Part shown: positions 61,403 through 64,000 of the stretch, piece by piece
Layout: each line of letters begins with the position of its first letter
Numbering within the stretch: the stretch's first letter is position 1
From: Rhynchopus euleeides
Lineage: Eukaryota; Euglenozoa; Diplonemea; Diplonemida; Diplonemidae
Direction of reading: 5' to 3'
Length of the DNA: 64,000 nt
NCBI GenBank assembly: GCA_963210315.1
Contig: OY723273.1
Coordinates: 2,170,001 to 2,234,000, forward strand
Translations under genes and position numbers: made by a program
Notes under the pieces: generated by a model
What the model was told of the DNA's origin: nothing
The model's input: the letters and a program-made list of their open reading frames with translations, nothing else
The model's database searches: none

Positions 61403-63526
61403 TGTGCTTGCCGTGTGGCGCCCCCAGGCGCTCGGTGTGCTCTCCACTACATACAAACATTCACGTAAGGCAGTGCTCTGCCCGCCTGCAATGGGGCACC
61501 AGAGCAGCACTGCACAGCGGAAGGCAGGACAGGGAAGGTGACCCAAGTGCTGGAGTCGCGCTCCCTGGGCTTTCCTTGGCCTGCATGGGTGGGGGTGGGG
61601 GGGTATTGGTTTTAACAGTTTCCGGACCTCTTGTCCTCCCTCGTAGAGAGTAGTCTATTTTCAACCTAAAAAGGCACGTCAGCCGTCTCGCACCTGTGCA
61701 GAGCGGCCGATAGTTAGTCGTGGCACAAGCTTGGAGGGCCAGCTTGTCGTGCCACACCCCGCCCCGCTCACAAACACACACACCACACACACTCACATGT
61801 CTCCTCCAAAAAAAAAGTTGCGCAGGGCAGCCAGTGCAAGAAGTGACATTAGCGGAACCCACGACATGTGCTATTTATTCGTCTCTCCCGCTTCTCCTCT
61901 CTCTCTCTCCTCCCGTCTGTTGAGTGATGCCTCCTGCATGGATACTCCCGGGGGTGTGGAGGGGAGGGGGGTGGGGCGCAGTGAAGGTGCACCGCCTCCT
62001 CCATTCCAGACAGGCCTCCGTGTGAACGGCACCACACCAGCCTGTACTGCAAGGGGGGGAGGATATTTTGCACTACGAGTGTCGCCGCGTTTCCTTTCCC
62101 CCCTCCCCCCCCGCCCACCACCCTCCCCCCCTATACCCCGTTTCTCTTCGGTGAGTGGTTAGTTGACATTTTTTTGTTGTGCATCGACGAACTGTGCCTG
62201 CAGGAGGGGGCGAGGCATAATGACAGCGGTGCCGCCTACAGAGAACCCCTTCACACCACCCCCCATCTCTTTTTTCTCCCCCCCCCCCCTCTCTCTCTCT
62301 CTCTCTATTTATATACCTCTCTCAGAAGCACGAAGAGGACTTGTTGTGGGTGTCACGAAAATCACACATACACTGCGCACGCAGGGTGCCCGGGGCTGAT
62401 GTGTGTGTGGGGGGAGGGGGGGGCCTCCATCCCCCACACCACAGCAACCACCCTCCAAAACAAGTTCTCAGTTTTAACTCAAAGGTGCTGAGTGGGAGAT
62501 GCGGTTTGTCAAATAACAGAATTCAATGAAATACCGCTGCAGCGAGCGCTGGACATGCTGTACATCTCGCTCGAAGGAAGGTGCTCGAAAGCGTGCCTGG
62601 CTGGGGCTGTGCTTTTTCTCCTGAAAGGCCTCAGGCACAACGCAACAACACAAGAAAAAATATATCGGGCGGAGCAAAAAAAAAAGGTTTAAAAAATCAC
62701 ACATTTCTCTTGGACGCAATATCGTAGCGTTGCGAAGAGAACTTGTTTTGTGCGTCGCATATATCACACACTGCGTATGCAGGAGGTGCCGGGGAGCTAC
62801 ACGCGGAGACTTCACGCAACAAACACATTACAAAACAAGTTCTCTCTCTCTCTCTCTCTCTGGCTTTTTCGCTCGCATCCTCTGATCGTATCGCCTCACA
62901 ATCCCAACCCTCTACGTGGTCTGATTGCATCATCACGTATGCAGTGTGGCTTCCCGCGGTGCAGCAGCGAGAAGCCGGCATCCACCCCCTCTCTCCTACT
63001 CCTTCCCGACTACACCCTCCTTCTCCTCTCTCTGGCTCTGTCTCCCCCACCCACCCCGCACCATCTCTTCCAAATTTTCCAAAGTCGCAGGGACACTTTA
63101 CTGTTCTTTTTGTTTTTTATTACCCTCCCCTCTCTCTCTCGGACCTGCCCAACACACGCATACGCCCCAAAAAATGGCTTAGCCAACTGCTGGCTATCGC
63201 TATATCTGTTGTCGATACATGCGGTGCGAAGGGGGGGCACTGGGTCATGTGCACAAAGCGTTGGTCAGCACAAATGTTGTAAAGTCATGCAATACGCGCC
63301 GCTGGAGGGGTGCTCCCTTTGGTCAGTAGATAGTCTTCTGGCCAAGGCGGGTGGCACTCCTATGTGCGTGTGTGTTGCATGGTGCCAGCATGTGCCACCA
63401 TCAGCCCCGCCCAGGCCCAGTGCAACTTTCTTTTGCACCTTTTTCGTCTCTGGCGGTGTCGGGCAGCGTTCTGAATGAGAGTTGTCACGCGCGCGTGTTG
63501 GTTCTATTGCCGTGTTTTATTTCTGA
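61403..63526. other. 3' flank of gene B; no further gene seen
   Basis: CT- and C-rich DNA with microsatellites (CT at 62290-62307 and 62840-62862). AACAAGTTCTC (62460, 62833) and CATACACTGCGCACGCAGG / CACACTGCGTATGCAGG (62366, 62765) mark an approximate ~400-bp direct duplication, 62330-62480 against 62735-62850. No coding signal. Confidence 0.5.
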
Positions 63527-63635
63527 GGGGGCCCTCGCTACCAGATGTGACTGAGTGAGAAAAAGTGAGCTCCAGCCCACTTCCCCTCACTGACTGACGA
63601 GCTGCGACGAGCTGTGAGTGGTAGCGAGGGCCCCC
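63527..63635 (+). mobile_element. MITE copy 3, 3-bp target duplication
   Basis: 109 bp, inverted ends GGGGGCCCTCGCTACCA, flanked by TGA on both sides; same orientation as the copy at 6436. Confidence 0.88.
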
Positions 63636-64000
63636 TGACAGCAAAAAAAAAATATGAGTAAAAAAAAATGGGAACGATGCAAAACAAAAACAAAGCAAAA
63701 AATACAATTCTGTCGCGGGTCGTCTGTGGCCCGATCCAACAATACATATAAAAAAGTATCGAAGTATTCCTGCATATTGCTGCCTCTCTCTCTCTCTCCC
63801 AGACTCCTTGCAGTGAACTTTTATCGCTGTGTTCCGTGTTGCTGTGCGCTGCCCCTACCAGGTGGTCCAGAGCTGTTTTCCTCTCACTGTTCCGGGTTTT
63901 CCAATAAGCGTGTCGATCACTTGCCATTGTCGTCTCCTTGCAACTCAGGGTGAATGCCAGTGGACAGGTCGAGCCATCACGGTTGTCGATGCTTTAAAAA
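63636..64000. other. No gene seen
   Basis: A-rich start (63645-63700), a CT run at 63782-63799, then unique sequence to the edge. Confidence 0.45.

Noticed and set aside
60107..61546. Long minus-strand frame opposite gene B
   Set aside because: Leu/His/Arg-rich antisense of a Gln/Met-rich gene; the plus strand encodes the conserved zinc-finger domain shared with gene A.
1..64000. tRNA, rRNA, spliceosomal RNA or spliced-leader genes
   Set aside because: I looked for tRNA B-box (GGTTCGANTCC), U4/U6 core and dinoflagellate spliced-leader sequences by eye and found no convincing match; a covariance-model search would be decisive.

Overview
The window is nuclear DNA of a GC-rich, repeat-laden unicellular eukaryote. 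Evidence for a eukaryote: a three-exon gene with GT-AG introns at the left edge, DIRS-type and LINE-type retrotransposons, several cut-and-paste DNA transposon families with clean target-site duplications, and no bacterial-style operons, ribosome binding sites, tRNA or rRNA genes. A chromerid-like alveolate or another alga or protist is plausible, but the sequence alone does not settle this.

Layout. 1-3.6 kb holds the 3' part of a possible F-box gene and CCCH zinc-finger gene A (2486-3514). 3.6-8.9 kb is mostly low-complexity DNA with two copies of a 109-bp MITE. 8.9-36 kb is a transposon island: a 1.2-kb hAT-like element; a nearly complete DIRS-like retrotransposon (10.1-15.1 kb: Gag, tyrosine recombinase, RT-RNase H, split direct repeats); two elements sharing CAGGGGATAAGATAG-type ends, one with hAT transposase remnants; a 3-kb element with ~300-bp inverted repeats and decayed C2H2-finger coding DNA; a 553-bp hAT-like element; a gene encoding the C-terminal half of a ubiquitin-specific-protease-like domain (23.3-24.3 kb); TA-targeted elements; a GC-poorer stretch with an ankyrin remnant; the inverted second copy of the 1.2-kb element; and a solo DIRS repeat. 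36.2-44.5 kb is one minus-strand LINE whose single reading frame encodes ~2,500 residues. 44.6-52.1 kb is a nest of elements inserted into one another around a broken hAT-like transposase gene. 52-56 kb holds degenerate repeats and a strongly palindromic 1.1-kb element. 56.1-57.8 kb (minus) encodes RNase H plus a Cys/His-rich tail. CCCH gene B, a paralogue of gene A, lies at 60296-61402, and a third MITE copy at 63.5 kb.

Only a few host genes are convincing: the edge gene, the two CCCH paralogues and perhaps the USP-like gene. Nearly everything else is mobile DNA. The most unusual items are the LINE polyprotein (predicted signal peptide, hydrophobic segments, two OTU-like protease domains, C2H2 fingers, RT, restriction-like endonuclease and FYVE-like finger in one frame), the DIRS-like element with recombinase before RT and a single in-frame UGA between Gag and recombinase, and a ~58-bp hairpin motif present ten times, inside at least three unrelated transposon families.
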